Assembly: GCA_019059635.1 (NCBI GenBank)
Contig: JAGVRJ010000007.1
Span: forward strand, 62,001-126,000
Source of the DNA: Proales similis
Lineage: Eukaryota; Rotifera; Eurotatoria; Ploima; Proalidae
Length of the DNA stretch: 64,000 nt
Direction of reading: 5' to 3'
Part shown: piece after piece, positions 45,001 through 58,503 of the stretch
Layout of the letters: every line of letters begins with the position of its first letter
Position numbering within the stretch: position 1 is the first letter of the stretch
Translations under genes and position numbers: made by a program
The notes under the pieces: generated by a model
Told to the model about the DNA's origin: nothing
Database searches by the model: none
What the model saw: only the letters and a program-made list of their open reading frames with translations

Positions 45001-46986
45001 TTGATCGAATCGAGCAGAAAAAATTCTACAAAATACTGGACTCAATATTTACAGCGGGCATTGGAAATTCAGGCAAGACGACGTCAGGCAGCGAGACAGT
45101 CAAATCGTTCGTCCAGAGCAGATACGAGACGATTGCGGCCACGTTTGTGAAATCGCTGTCGACCAGCAGCGCCAGTTCCAAAGTGCCTCGCCTCAAGTGT
45201 TTACTCGATCTGCTCGCCTATGTAGAAGAGCCGAGTCAAAAGGGATTCTTGCGTCAAATTCTGCCCGAAGTAATTCTGTGTGTGAAGGAAATAAACAAAA
45301 AGTCGCGCGATGCAGCCTTCAAACTATTGACCAAGATGCTCGAGTTGTGGCAGAAGCTGGGCACTCTCCAGAAACCGGCAGTGAGCGAAATTGGTAAGAA
45401 ATGAAGAAAATTGTTTGGCTGACGAGCAGTTGAGTTTTATTGAATAGATTCGTTGGTCGAGTTCTTCCACTTGTTGATGGTGGGCATGGCAGGCTCGGCC
45501 AACATGGTCTCGTGCTCGTGCATTGCTTTGTGCTCTCTTGCGTTTGAATACAGAGAGATTGTGTCGGGACCGATAATCAACGAACTGGTCCAGACCGCTT
45601 GTCTCCTGTCGCGTTCAGAGAGCAAAGAGGTCGTGCTGGCCAGTCTGAACCTGCTCAAGGTATTGTGCTCCATATTCCAGTACACAGCACTTGGACAGTT
45701 TGTGGAGCCGATATGCGCCGCTATTCACAGTCTGCACGTGAAACGAAAAGCAGAAGAGGCAGCGCTAGTCACCAAATCAAGTCGAGTGAAGCAACTTGTC
45801 AAGCTCATCCTGAAAAAGTTGATAAAGAAGTTCAGCTACGAGCTGATTCATTCCAAACTGTTTGCGGCCGAGACCAAACAAACAAAAGACACAATTAGCG
45901 ATGAAAAAGAGGCCCATTTGACGGGTGCCGTTCGTCAAGGCCTTGAGAACCTGCTGCTCAATTTGAAAAAGATGATTGAGAAAGAAAAGAGCAAAAAGGC
46001 TGCCAGCGATAAAAAAACTGACAAGGCTTCTGAAAAGCTCGATCTCATCTCAATGTACACGGCCAAGACCAAGAAGAATGCCAACGAGTAGGTTTTTGCT
46101 TTTTTACCTTTTTCCAAGCTCAAGTTTCACAATCCTCTTCTGGGCAGAATCGAAGAGCTACTGGAAGACAGCGAGTCAGACGAGGACGAGAGAAAGACTG
46201 AGAAAAAGTCGACGAAAAGCTCTCGAAAAGATCGAAAAGCCAAGACATGGCTGCAAGAGAACAATGAAGAGGATCCACTTGATCTAATGGATCCTATGGC
46301 CATTCGCAGTGTCCTTGCGACTAAACCGCTGTCCAAAACAGACGCAGAGAGCAAGAGAAGGACAGACAAAGATCGCGGCTTCAAGACCAAAAATGGCAAG
46401 CTTATTATCGAAGAAGAATCGGACAGTGATGAGCGAATGGATCGGAGGAGCGTTCGAAGCAAGAAAAACGGCGACGACCACATCGAGGAAATGATGGACA
46501 CACTGTCGCTCAGTCGCAAGTCGGTTGCACTTAGCAAGGCAGCACGTGGCAAGCGAAACTTTGACCATATTGACTCGGACGACGAGGAAGCAATGGACGC
46601 ACGTTCACGCTTCTCGTACAAATCGGGCGGCGGAGGAATCCACAGAAAGCTGGACAAAAAAGTGCCCGACCACGGATCCGAGTACCGAGCCAAGGCAGGC
46701 GTTCACGTTTAAAAAACCAATTATCTCCACCCATTCAGGTTTTGAAAATTTTTAGAAAGCGAGCGGCGACGTAAAGGTCAAAAATAAGCCGGATCCATTT
46801 GCTTACATTCCTTTGAATATGAACAAGCTGAACAGAAGGTGAGAGCGAGTTGGTTCTGTTATTTTAAATAAGCAAAATCAAAAACATGCGAAACTCAAAA
46901 GGAAACGAGCCAAATTGGAAGGCGAGTACAAGGGAATCGTCAAAGCAGTCAAGAAAGGCTCGCAAAAGGCGAAAGCGAAACGCTAA
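42029..46986 (+). CDS. RRP12: RRP12-like HEAT-repeat ribosome biogenesis factor
   Basis: About ten exons with very short introns; for example 42150-42210 joins exon 1 to exon 2 in phase. The N-terminus ([14 protein letters not shown]) aligns with the start of human RRP12. Then come [20 protein letters not shown] and [14 protein letters not shown] with [10 protein letters not shown]. The large HEAT-repeat exon 43692-45404 has [44 protein letters not shown] and [10 protein letters not shown]. The DUF1943/NUC173 region follows, then acidic low-complexity sequence. The end is [16 protein letters not shown] and a basic tail ([18 protein letters not shown]). RRP12 supports nuclear export of pre-40S and pre-60S subunits with Ran and exportins. 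Complete, same strand as VAC14. Confidence 0.93.
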
Positions 46987-47280
46987 CGACCATGGTTTTG
47001 CTGCCTCTTTATTTGGGAAAAATAAAATTCTGAAAAGGAGCAACATTTTGATGGCAATCATGCATGCGGCTGGGGTTGAATGTGGAGCGATGGAAAAGTT
47101 TCAGGACTTGCATTTGTGTGTCTGTATTGGAGTCGATGCGCATTATGTCGATTTGTTCTCATGTGACATTCATGTACATTTTTGCTTTTGAGTCGAATTT
47201 CGAGCAGATTGAAATTAGTGCCAAGTCGGTTGGTAGTCGATCACTTTTTGTCCAGCGAGTAAACAAGAATGAATCCGTCT

Positions 47281-50226
47281 ATGGCATCGTCCGACCCCTT
47301 GTCAAGCACATTGGTCAAGCTGCTCACCGACAAATTGTACGAGAAGCGCAAGACGGCCGCTTTGGACGTTGAAAAGTAAGAAACTTTGCTCGTTCAGAAC
47401 TTGAAATGGCCGACTGCTGACCAGAGAATAAAATGGCAGAATAATCAGGGACTTGCTGGTGACCAACAACCACGGAGAAATTAGTCGCATAGTGAAATAC
47501 CTGAGCAATAATTTCGTGCTCTCACAGAACCAGAACAACAAAAAAGGAGGCCTGATCGGTCTCGCTGCTTGTGCGATTGCTCTGGGCAAAGAGGCGCCCA
47601 AATATCGAAACGAACTTGTGCCTTCAGTTCTCTCTTGCTTCTCGGATCCAGACTCCAAAGTCAGATATTACGCCTGTGAGGCTTTGTACAACATAGTGAA
47701 AGTTTTGCGCACTCATGTGCTCATCTATTTCAACGAAATATTCGACGGACTGTGCAAGGTAGCGCGAGTGTTGCCGAACTTTTCCTATCTTGACTTGATC
47801 TCACATTGATCGATCACTACCAACTCAAGCTTTGCTGCGATCTCGACCTCAACGTTCGCAATGGAGCCGAGCTGCTCGATAGACTGCTCAAGGACACGGT
47901 GACAGAAAACTCTGGCCACGAAAAGTTCGACATTCTTGTTCTCATGCAGCTGTTGAGAGAACGCATTTATGTGCGAAACTCGTACGTTCGCCAGTTTCTG
48001 GTCTCTTGGGTAAAATCTTCTGCACAGTAGGCACGTTGGCTCCTGAATTTAATCTGTGCGCTATGGCTAGCTACAAGTTTTGCACTCAGAGCCCAATATG
48101 AACATGCTGTTTCACATATCGGATCTGCTGGACGGTCTATTTAACATTCTAGACGACACCAACCCAGAGATTAAGAAGATGTAAGTTTAATCGATGGCCT
48201 AGACTAAAGTGTGCGGTGCCACTCTAGCTGCTAGTAAAGGGGCGAGAACCTATTGAACGACATTCTGAACGACATACTAGAGGCGAAACCGGAGCAGAAG
48301 AGCGAGATCAGATTTGAATCGATGATAAACATCATTCTCATTCATGCTGCTAATCTCAAAGGTAGAAACTTGCTTCCGTAGTTTGCTTTGTAACCGTTGA
48401 GCATTCTGAATGAATTGAAGACGATTCAGTGCAAATAATTGCAATGCTCTGGCTACGTGAACTGGCCAGGCTGTTCAAAGAGAGAATACTTTACTTCATA
48501 CCGGTAGGTGGCAGGCAAGAATGGCTTAAACGGCTGATGATTGACATTGAATCAACAACAGGGCATACTCACCGTCGTTCTGCCCTGTCTCTCATACGAG
48601 CAAGAAGGAAATAAAAAGCGAATTAAAGAATACGGCTTGGAAATAAATCTTCTCCTCTGGAATCTGGTCGCTCAAGTTGACAACGAATCGGAGTCAGCCA
48701 ACGGGTAATCTTGCTCGAGGCTAAATTTGCACTGGCCCAATTTGAATGGATTTATTCAAGGGAAGCGACCAAGAAGCAAGGGGGAGACATAGCGGTGAAC
48801 AAGATCATTGAGAGTCTCTGTGCTTTGGCTAAAACACCGAGCGAGCCCGAGACTGAGGCGACCACCATCGAAGCGCTAAGGTGGATTCTGCATTTGGTCG
48901 AAAAGATAACAAAGCTTGTAATATCGACAATCTGGCTCTCACCAACGACCTGAAAATGATCCACTAACTGATTTGTTTGTCTCAAGGCCTTAGAGAGACT
49001 GGACGACTTTTTTCCACTGCTGCTGAAATTCATCTCAGAGCCGTCCAAAGAGGTAACCGCCTGCCAATCATTAAACGCTTGCTATTCAACATTATAATGT
49101 CCGCTTGAATTAGGCACTCGAATTGAATTTGAAAATTGTGGCTAAAATTTGCACAAGCGAGTCGCTTCGTGCAACCCATCAGAATCAAGAGCTGAAAAAC
49201 ATATTCCCTTCAGATGACTGCTTGTACAACGATTATTTCGTGACGTTCGCCCGACAGCTGTTAGAAGTGTTTCGCAGCAACGTGGCTCTCAGATACGACC
49301 GAGGCTCACTCATCATTAGGTTGGTTTAAAAACCGTTTGGATTAGGAGTTGAAATGGCTTAGCCAACGCTAATCCCAGGGAACTCTGCATACTGCTCGAT
49401 CCTCGAGACGTCTACACAATTCTGGCAATCATTTTGGTGGACGAGACCGACTCGGAGTTTTCGGCCAGCATGGTCGATATACTCAACTCGATTTTGCTTA
49501 GCTCTTCTGAACTGTTCGAAATGAGATCGAAGCTGAGAGACTTTAAAGATCCTGTAGGTCGATCGGCATCTCTCTATCCCTAATCGGCCTTCTGAATTCG
49601 ACTCAAACTTTGTTAGGAAAGCCATCGTCTTTTCATTTGTCTCTACAAAACTTGGTGTCACAATCCGATTGCGACCGTCGCCCTGTGCTTTCTCTCGCAA
49701 AACTATGAGCACGCCTACAACATGGTCACTCTATTGTGAGTCTAATCGCTCTTCTTTTCATTTGAACAAGAGCTAACTTGGACACGATTTCGAAAGCGGT
49801 GACATTGAAATAACCGTCAATCTGTTAATTACAATCGACAAACTCGTGCAGCTCTTGGAATCGTCAATATTCGCATGTGAGTTAATTTCATTGGTTGTAG
49901 AGTCGGATTTATTTATTGAAAGCAAACAAACAAAAGACCTGCGGCTTCACTTGCTGGACACGAGAAAAAACCACTACCTTGTGAAAGCTCTTTACGGACT
50001 GCTGATGATTCTGCCGCAGAGCGACGCGTTTCATTTGCTAAAAAATCGTCTGGACTGCGTGCCCAGAGGATCAGATCCATACAGACCGACTGGCCAAGAC
50101 TCTCAGAAAGCAAACGAGGACCAGAAACTAAAAGACCTCAAAGACATTGACTTCAAACAGCTTCTCGATCATTTTGTGCAAATTCAACAGAAGCACAAGT
50201 TCTTTAAGAAACAAGTGAACGTCTAG
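47281..50226 (+). CDS. VAC14: VAC14, scaffold of the PIKfyve complex
   Basis: Starts at the ATG at 47281 ([20 protein letters not shown]), then [12 protein letters not shown]. Following exons carry the highly conserved [20 protein letters not shown] and [13 protein letters not shown] segments, [24 protein letters not shown]-like sequence and [13 protein letters not shown]. The C-terminal half contains [59 protein letters not shown] and [11 protein letters not shown]14 is a HEAT-repeat pentamer that holds PIKfyve and FIG4 together to make PI(3,5)P2 on endolysosomes. The Drosophila-like short linker between the halves is shorter than in human. At least ten introns are present, all near 50-60 nt. 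The gene is 294 bp after RRP12. Confidence 0.94.
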
Positions 50227-50451
50227 CAGGCAGCCAAGCTCACCGTGGCCAACAGAGTAGTCAGCATAAGCTCGATTCAACTCAATGTCAGCATCTTTTT
50301 TTTGTCGACACATTCGCATTTGATGTGACTCAGACGACCTCTCGCTCTGAATTTGAAATCATCGGTCGCCTTCTTTTGTTTTAATTTAAACAACTTTCGC
50401 GCTCTTCTTCTCTTTTGTTTATTTGCTTCATTAAACTTTTGAATTTAATCG

Positions 50452-50457
50452 AATAAA
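50452..50457 (+). terminator. Poly(A) signal of VAC14
   Basis: AATAAA, 226 nt after the VAC14 stop and about 70 nt before the stop of the convergent cadherin gene. Confidence 0.5.
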
Positions 50458-50524
50458 GCACTTGGTAGGTCGCGTTCAAATTGGTCTGTCCATCGTGTTT
50501 GGTCAAGTTCACTTTGATTGGTCT

Positions 50525-53500
50525 CTACTCGTCGATTTCGTCTTGATACTGCGCCGCCTCGAGTGAAATTGTAGACATTTCGCCAACAGGCTCAGTCACA
50601 CACACTTGACTGGTCGACCGCTCCATCCAGCCGTCCGAGGTGCACTCGAGCTCGTTTCGGTGCAGACCGACAATTGTGTTTTGCCTCAAGCTGCCCTCTA
50701 CGTCCCTTCTGTCTCGCATGAAAAGCTGGGAGATTTCTCTCTAAACGATTTCGCAGCTCTAAAGCTCAAGTTGACATGATTGCTCAGGCATTTTTAAACC
50801 TCACCTTGTAAATGATCTCCTCCCTGTTGATTTGGCGCCGTTTGGCAAAATATCAGATCCAAGTAAAGTTCAAAATTCGAGAGGCTGAAGAAGCCCACCT
50901 TTTAGGTTTGCACTTGGATTCGGGCAAAATTTCGTCCCGTGGGCTGGTGCGCCTCAGCTGTGGCTCGCAAAAGCTTATTGTTTTCGGCGGTAAAGAGGCG
51001 CCCTTCATGTTTGATCTGGCCCGTCGATCGTCATCACAGTTCATTTGAATTACCGGAATGGCCCGCTGTTGCATTAAGAGGAAATCTGTGGGGCACGAAA
51101 AGCAGATTTAAATACGCAGACAGAGTTGCTCAATTCAAGAAGGTCCGTTCTTACCTGTCTGATATTTGTAGCGCTTGAAGACAAGACACAGAATGAAAAC
51201 TAAAAGCAGAGGCAAAAGAACCACCAGAGTAGCCAGCAGGAGGACGTTCAATGCCAAGCCGATTGAACTAAAAGTTTCTGGTTCGCCGATCAAAGTCGGA
51301 CAAGAGGCCTTAAAAGTGTTGATGATAAAATCAAGAAATGATCTCGGCCAAGAGAGTTAACTGACAGTGAATCTTTGAATGGCCAGCTGACTCGATTCGT
51401 TCGAGTTTATTTGCTCGTTGAGAGTGGAGACGAGATCGGCTGCCTGCAGAAATGAGCCAGTTCCGACGTTATAGAACGATGCCGAGACTGCAGTCCTTTA
51501 GAAATAGGTTAAGAACCAAGACAGGCGAGGAAATGTTGATTGATTGAGTGGACAAGGGTAAAGGATAAAGTAACACTCACTGTGGACTTGAAGGCGGCGT
51601 CAAGCCAAGTCGATTTGAGGAGATTCGATTAACCACAACTTCAACAACCGAGTTGTAGGTGACGCTCGATAAGCGAGAAAGGGCGCTTTAGAGTCAGCCG
51701 AGATCATTAAAGAGCTAAAGCTTGGTTTGAAACTGCGCCCACCTTTCGAGCTGTTTGATTCGGTCGTTTACGGTGGCCACAGAAGCTTCAACAAGAGCCA
51801 AGCAGCGCTTGTCACACGAGGCGGTTGTGTGAACCAAGCAAGTCTTGGAGTCGGATCGGCCCAAACTGTCCGTAAGTATGACGTTAAACAAATATCTGTT
51901 TGCCGTGCTGGATGAATTGGAAGCGAGCTTTAGATCTATCGACAAACAGCCAGTCTGGGCGTTGAATGAAAAGAGCTCGGAGAGAGGCAGACTGTTGAAA
52001 AGACCAAGGTTCACTATTTGGACATCAACATCATGGGCAGCATTCAATATTGTCAGAGTCTGTAAACAAGCGGCCTCTGTTGACCAAATTTGATCCAAAG
52101 CGACACCTTCGAGCCGAAAATGACTTGTCAATCGGATTTTAAAGATTCTGACTCAAATGAGAGCTCACCTGCTCGGCAGATTTGAGTTGGCTCGAAAGCA
52201 GGCGGTTCAGACGTCTCGATTGGTCGATTGGTACAAAACTTGAAGAAGCTGAATGAACAGTTGGCTGCATCATAACCGAGAGAATTGAGTTGAGTCTCAC
52301 TCAGCGGACGAGCTGAGGCATAAAATGGCAGGTTGTAGCAAGTGCCGTAGAACTCGTCCAAGTAATTGGCCGACGAAGCAATCAGGCCACGCCGAAGAGT
52401 CGCTAAATCCACCGGCTGGTTTCGGCACAATACTCCGTTGATGGGGCCCAACTGGAAATTGGAGGCAAATACGTCAGATGAGCCGGTCAAAAGATAAAAG
52501 TAAGTTAGAGGCCTTTGAAGCTGACTACCAGGCAAAGGCCGAACAGCTCTGTCATTTAGACAGGGCTCAGGCCAAGGTTCGTCTAAATCGATCAGCTGTG
52601 GCCAGTGTTCACCTGTCTATTGATCAGGCAGCAGTTAAAAATATCAAGAAATAAATTGAAGGAGTTTTTTCCTGCTTACTGGCTTCGGACGAACACAAAC
52701 GGGTCCTTGATCTTGATGTTTGATTTGAATGCACAAGTATTGATATGCGACGGTTAGACTGCCGTTTTGGGAAACAGTGAGGGCGGCCAAAGTGAGCTTA
52801 ACGAGAAAAGAAAGTTAAATAAAAGAGCTTGTTTGCTGAATGCTGTTCTGGCTTGTTTGGAACAGGATGTACTTCTCTGAATAGACCGCTTCTTCCAAAA
52901 GTCAGATTTTGGATGAGAAATATTTCTCCTGACGATTCAATCAGCTCAAATTCGAATAGACGAGGCACAAAAGAGCCGTTGCAGACAAATCTGTAACTGA
53001 CTGATTGACTCTGACTGAACGCTTTTACTTGGAAAAGCAGGCTGTTCACAGTCGTGGCCTCAAATAATATGGAATGAGCCTTATGCATCGGCTGTTGAGT
53101 ACGAGCACAAGTTAAGGCCTACTTGATCAATGTGAAAGCATTCTTCCGCATTGTCTGGATTCGGCTTGAGCCAAATAGGCTGTGTCTGCACTTGGGAGAC
53201 CACTCGCTTAAGGGGAAGGGTGCAAACGTTGCTTTGAAGGCCGTTGGAGCATTCAACTTTGATTTGTTCGAGTTGAGCCTCGACCGGACCTATTTGAACA
53301 AGCTGGCCATTGTTCTCGCTAACAACGAACGGGCCTTTGGCATTCGGTCGAGTTCTTGTGAAATTGAGGCAATATCGAAAATTCGATATGAATACCTGAT
53401 TGATCAACGAGTCGATATTTGATGGGTCCGAAACGAGTGAAATTACTGAAGCAAGTGGCGAGGGCAATTTGACGAGGCAAAGAAGAGTGGTCTCTTAGAA

Positions 53501-56500
53501 ACACAGTTTGGCCATCGTTGAGACAGACAATTGATGCCGTCTGTCCGGTGAGTTCAACTTGAACAGAGCTCAACGAGCACTTTGAATTTGAGAAGCAGTC
53601 GTTAGTTGTCCAGCGTAGATTGTCATCGCAGCATTTCACAATCAGAGTGATTGGCTCAAAGCCGGCATCAGTGTCAGCTCCGAGCCATCGAATTGAAATC
53701 TAAAATTCCCATTCAACTCAAGCAGCGTCAATTAAGACTCGAAATCGGCCACTCACTCTTTGCTCGCTGACATGGTTTACGATTGAAAAGCGCTCGTCGC
53801 CAATTATTGCACAGGTGAACGCGTTAAAAGGAGCTCGATCTTGATCAATAATTTGAAAGTAAATTCGAGCTGACGGATGATTTACGAACAGCTTTGAAGG
53901 GTTGGACGGAACCAAGACTCGAGGCGGATGCTTGTTTACAAGGCCGATCTGGATTTGAAGAGTTTGTCTGGCCAGCACTTGAGTGTAACCACAAGCGTAC
54001 AGGAAAGCAGTTAAATTGAAAGACGTATCCGCCATGAGGATGAGCGGTGTTTTCAAAATAACATTGCCGCCCGGACTTGGCTCTTCGGCCGACTCGAGTT
54101 TGAAAAATAAATTCGACTGAATTGAGAAGCACAGGGCAGTTGCTTGAACTGGATCGTGCGCCTGCAGTTCAAACACGCTCTGGCCAACAGGCGTATCTTC
54201 GCAGACTTTCTCAGTTCTATGCTGGCCACCCAGGAATTGCGCACGGCCGACTTGGCTTCGTTGGTCGAACCGAAAATCGACCATGCAAAAGCCAGTCTGA
54301 TTCAGCCTGTCGACAATACGCACGAGAACGGAGATGCTCAAGAGCTGGTCGGTCGGCAGGGTGTCGCCAAGCTTCAACCAGCCATTTGACCAGATGCGGT
54401 AGCGGAAATTGCGTGTCTCTATTTCATAAAGGCCTGTTCTCAAGTGTCGCTCTTCTTGCACAATTTGAAATGAAACAGCATTTGCGTCTTCCGCTCTGAC
54501 GATTTTTATCTGGTGCCGTTCAAATGAATCTAGACTCAATTTTGTTGCTAAGGAGGCACGAGAAGAGAGAGAGAGGCAATCGTTTACACTAACCGGCTAT
54601 GGCATACGGTTCTATGCAGCTAGGTGCTTCTGGTGGCAGTTGATCAAGCTCAATTGAACACAGCCGGGCTGTCTCTTCGACACACTCTTCTTCTCCTGGT
54701 CTGAATGCGCCAACCTTTCAACTCGACTCTTAACTGGGCCCATTAAGGAGTGAGAATTAAGAGTTAGGCACCTTGTAGGTGATTTTACGGGCCGGATAGG
54801 TGTTTAAGTTGAACGCAGGCAATATTCGAACACAGCCAGTGAACGGATCCAAGTAGAGAAATTGAGGAGAGTCTGCGCTCAGCGAGTACAAGACGCCATC
54901 TGAGTGCAGCGTTTGTTGTCCATAAAAGCAAAATGAGATTCGATCTTTTTAGAAAAAATGGTTAAAATCTAATTTCAACCCATCACTGCAGTCTAGAGGG
55001 CGCCATCTACCCGGATCGAAGAGTCTGCGCTCGATTTTAAAGTCGCATCTGCTGTTTGGGTTTATTTGAGCGCATTGTGCTCTCGGAAGGTTCTTGATGC
55101 TCACGTGCACTTGAACATGCCGCTGATGGCCACTCTGATCTGTGGCTGTGAGCTCAACGTTCAGTGATTCGTTTCGGCAGCTGCGCATCTGTTCGTAGTT
55201 GGCCAAGAAGAGGCCTGTTTCGCCTTCAATTCTAAATAGCTTTTGCATTTGGGTGTCCTTAATGAGAAAATTGAGGTTCCAAGAGGCAGATCGGGGCTAA
55301 AATGTTCAAGTTTTGTTCCGATTAAATCTGAATCAACGACCGAACTAGTCGTAAAGGAGGCTTAACCTTAAGGAAGAGCAAAGGCAAATGAAGAGACGAC
55401 CAGAGATTGGCACTCAAATAGTACCGGCCATCGTTAAAGTTTGGCAAAGAGCCGATTGAGTGGTTGCGTTGAAGATTGACGGACGCCTGAGTGGCCAAAC
55501 CAAAGCCTTGAAAGTCTTTACAGATCAAAGTCAAATACTCGAGTGTTGGCCGCCAGGGCGGAGCAAAGCTGGACGCAAAGGTGATCGTTTTGGTGGGCAT
55601 ATCGATCGAGGCCCTTTGATTAATGAGTTCAGAGAAAAGATGACGAATTATTGAACGAAAGAAACTTACAAAGCAGCATCAGGCCCCAACAAGAAACAGT
55701 TCAGTCCATCGACTCCATAGACGCCCGTGTCCATGTCGGTGAGGTTAAAACGAATGATCTGATTGTTTATTGATTTGTAGACATGTCGATCGAAACGTGG
55801 CCTGTGATCATTCACGTCCTTGACGTAAAGACTTGCTCTAACCGACTGCCCGGTGAATTTTTCTGCCGAGTCACTCTCTCGGCTTTTAAGCTTCAAACGC
55901 GTCTTACTTTAAGCTGCTTACTTGAATGTGAGAAAGGGATCAAACATACCCAAAAGTCGATTCGTTTGCTTGAGATTCCGGTTGAAGGATCAAGGCTGGC
56001 CGCAGCAGCCAATGTCTCAAAGTCAAACGAATAGTTTGCTAAAAGATTGACGGAGCCTATTTGTCCGGCGAATGCGACCGACGGATTGAAACTCAGCGCT
56101 CTGAGCTCATTCGCCGACTGGGTAAGATTGGAAGCCGTCGATAGCCGGAGAGACGAGCTTGGCGACAGGTCTGAGTCATAAGCAAGCAGGCTCAAGATTT
56201 TTTCTTTGTTTTCAAACACCAATAGACCGGCCTCGTGCTCGTCGATGTGGATTTCCAATGCGTTCGTTTTGGGCTCATATGACGAGCTGACGAGTGCGTT
56301 GTTGATGAGCGAGAAACGAGGACGATTGTCGTTCTCGTCCAAAACGAGCACGGTCACTTGGAAATAATTGGCGATGTACGGATTGTGAGTGAGAAATACT
56401 TTAATCCAAATCGACAGTAGGCCGTCGAGCTGCTCGATTTGAGGCGAGTCGCGGTTGATTTCCGCTTTCGTTTGCAGTGTGTTCTCATCGGTTAGACGAA

Positions 56501-57726
56501 AGAGAACTTTGCAGAGTTCGATTTGCCGAGCTTAAATAAAGTCAAGTGCAGAGGAGGACGTACAAGCGAGGAGATCGAGAATGATGCTTACCGTCTGGAT
56601 CCAAACCGCGGTGCACAAGCTCATGCTGATCGTTGACTATGGCCAGAGCGGTTTTAGATCTAAACGATTGCTCATAACGTCTGTCGAGCTTAATTGTGCC
56701 CACGGTTGAGAACTAGGCATTAAAAAGATTAGAAAAGAAGCGACTGTGAACAGCGACAAGAATATATTCACTGGTTTGAGTCCATCGCGAACCACAAAGG
56801 CGAGTGTCGATTGGTCGAGCACTGGCGCCTTTTGCAGATTTGGCTCAACTTTAACCAAAACCACTTGGCTCGCAATTTGCCCGTTTGAGGTAGACGCTAT
56901 CACAGTGAACTTGTGGATCGAGCGCTCCAGAAAGTTGAGTCGAGCGTTGAGACGAACAACGCCGCGCCATTCGCCCACCTCACTGCTCATGTCGGCTCTT
57001 TGAACGCTGAACAAACTGCACGCGTCTGAGTCGATTTCACTTTCCTTGCACTCAACTTTAAGCGTGTGCTGGCACACTTGAGCACAGTAGAGACGCAGCT
57101 GGAAAGAGGTTTCGTTTGAGTAGCGCAAATCGATTGGATAGAGGTTGTCCTTTGAAAGTTGAATCAGAAATGCGCTCTGGCCGCTTGAAGGCTTTGGGAC
57201 AAACCTCTTGAACGGACAGGGTCTCTTGATTCGGTTCAAACCAGATGCTGGAGGGCGAAGAGTTCACAATCCAGACAGTGTTCTCTTTGCGAATGGTCTG
57301 AGGACCGCAAGAGGCAAAGATGACCACTGCTTCAGACTTGATCACAAGAGTTTGAATCTCAACGGCCAGGTTGGACACGAGATAAACTTTTCCAGTTGCT
57401 TGGTCTACATCGAATATTGACGAGTTGATCGAGTAGGCAATCTGGCAATCAAATGAAGATGATGCCGCTTGAATCCAGCTCACGTTCTCGCTGAGGCCTT
57501 TTGAGCGTTTGTTGTTTGACAACAGTCACACATTTGAAGGGGTTCTCGCTCTTACTTGGTTTAAGAGAGCTGCTAAAGTGCTGTTCGTCCAAGTCTTTGG
57601 TGAAAATGAGGTGACCACCAGCCACATTGATAAACACTTGCCGCCGATCATAAATGAAAATGAGAAGCAAAGAGGAAAAGCTGACTTACGAACTAAAATG
57701 TTCAGAAATGTCAAATTAATTCGCAT
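50525..57726 (-). CDS. Divergent cadherin / protocadherin-like adhesion receptor
   Basis: A single-pass adhesion protein spread over about 20 short-intron exons. The ATG at 57726 plus a phase-1 intron gives a signal peptide (MRINLTFLNILV then LFINVAGG). The ectodomain carries cadherin calcium-binding signatures such as VLVLDENDNRPRF (near 56340) and VKDVNDHRPRF (near 55810), plus weaker repeats (IIDQDRAPF). Many repeats are degenerate. A membrane helix lies near 51180-51265 (NVLLLATLVVLLPLLLVFIL), followed by FKRYKYQ. The short tail is encoded by three exons (FLLMQQRAIPVIQM, EEIIYK, SQLFMRDRRDVEGS) and ends EAAQYQDEIDE. I see no laminin-G, EGF or catenin-binding region. Exon borders are only partly resolved, so the total length is uncertain. 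Orthology to a named cadherin is not claimed. Confidence 0.8.
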
Positions 57727-58503
57727 TTCAGTTTGGATCGGACTCAATGCACAAAAAGCGCAATGCCTCGTCGACTAGACGCCTTTAAGTTCGAGTGAGT
57801 TTTGTTTGTCGCACGGGCCACTAAACATGTCTCGAAGGGAGCAGCAAATAAGAAACTGAGGCAAGTGCTCAAGCAAAAGCAAATTGGGTCGTCCAGGAGA
57901 GCAAATCAAAATAGCTAATGATGATGATTAAAAAAAGTATGAAAGAATCAATCAGACACGATTATTTGAACGATTTGACCTCGGCTCGTTTTTTTCCCAA
58001 GGCTTCTACTAGACGCACCTCTGACGTTCTGACCATTGAAAATTTGAGCATTTTATTTATTTGTCTATTCAAACAGATTCAAAGTTGATTAATTCGCAGT
58101 CAGAGTTCTGATCTCAAGCTTTTATTTGTTCCTTAAGGCCATTAGAAGTAAACAAAGAACATTTCTAGCCCTAGCAGACTGATGCTGATCAAACATGGTT
58201 GTGTTGAACACTACAGGCAGCCCAATGTGTCTGTGAATCAGAGCAGTTGGAACAAACATTTTTGGTTCGATTCGGTTTGGCTTAAATTTTGTTTTATTCT
58301 CACTTATTCGACTTGATTTGCACTTGAACGATTCGCTCGATCAACTCAACTGTGAACAATTATTCAAATTTAGCAAAGCGAAACTGCCAGCGAATGAAAG
58401 AGAGAGAGAGAGCTTAAAGCAAAATCTTAATTGCTGTAAGATCATTCTATATAAAACGCACTGGTGCTTAAGAAAATCGCATTTTCTTTCGAGTTAAAAA
58501 AAA
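57727..58503. promoter_or_regulatory. Divergent promoter region, cadherin / TIR-SAM gene
   Basis: 777 bp between two divergent starts. On the plus side a TATA box lies at 58448-58456, and a GA repeat at about 58397-58413 resembles GAGA-type elements. No comparable motif is seen near the cadherin start. Confidence 0.5.
58448..58456 (+). promoter_or_regulatory. TATA box of the TIR-SAM gene
   Basis: TATATAAAA, 48 nt upstream of the start codon. Transcription would start near 58480 and leave a 5' leader of only about 20-25 nt. Confidence 0.6.

Noticed and set aside
46127-46693. 188-residue Ser-rich minus-strand frame
   Set aside because: Shadow of the acidic low-complexity tail of RRP12 on the plus strand.
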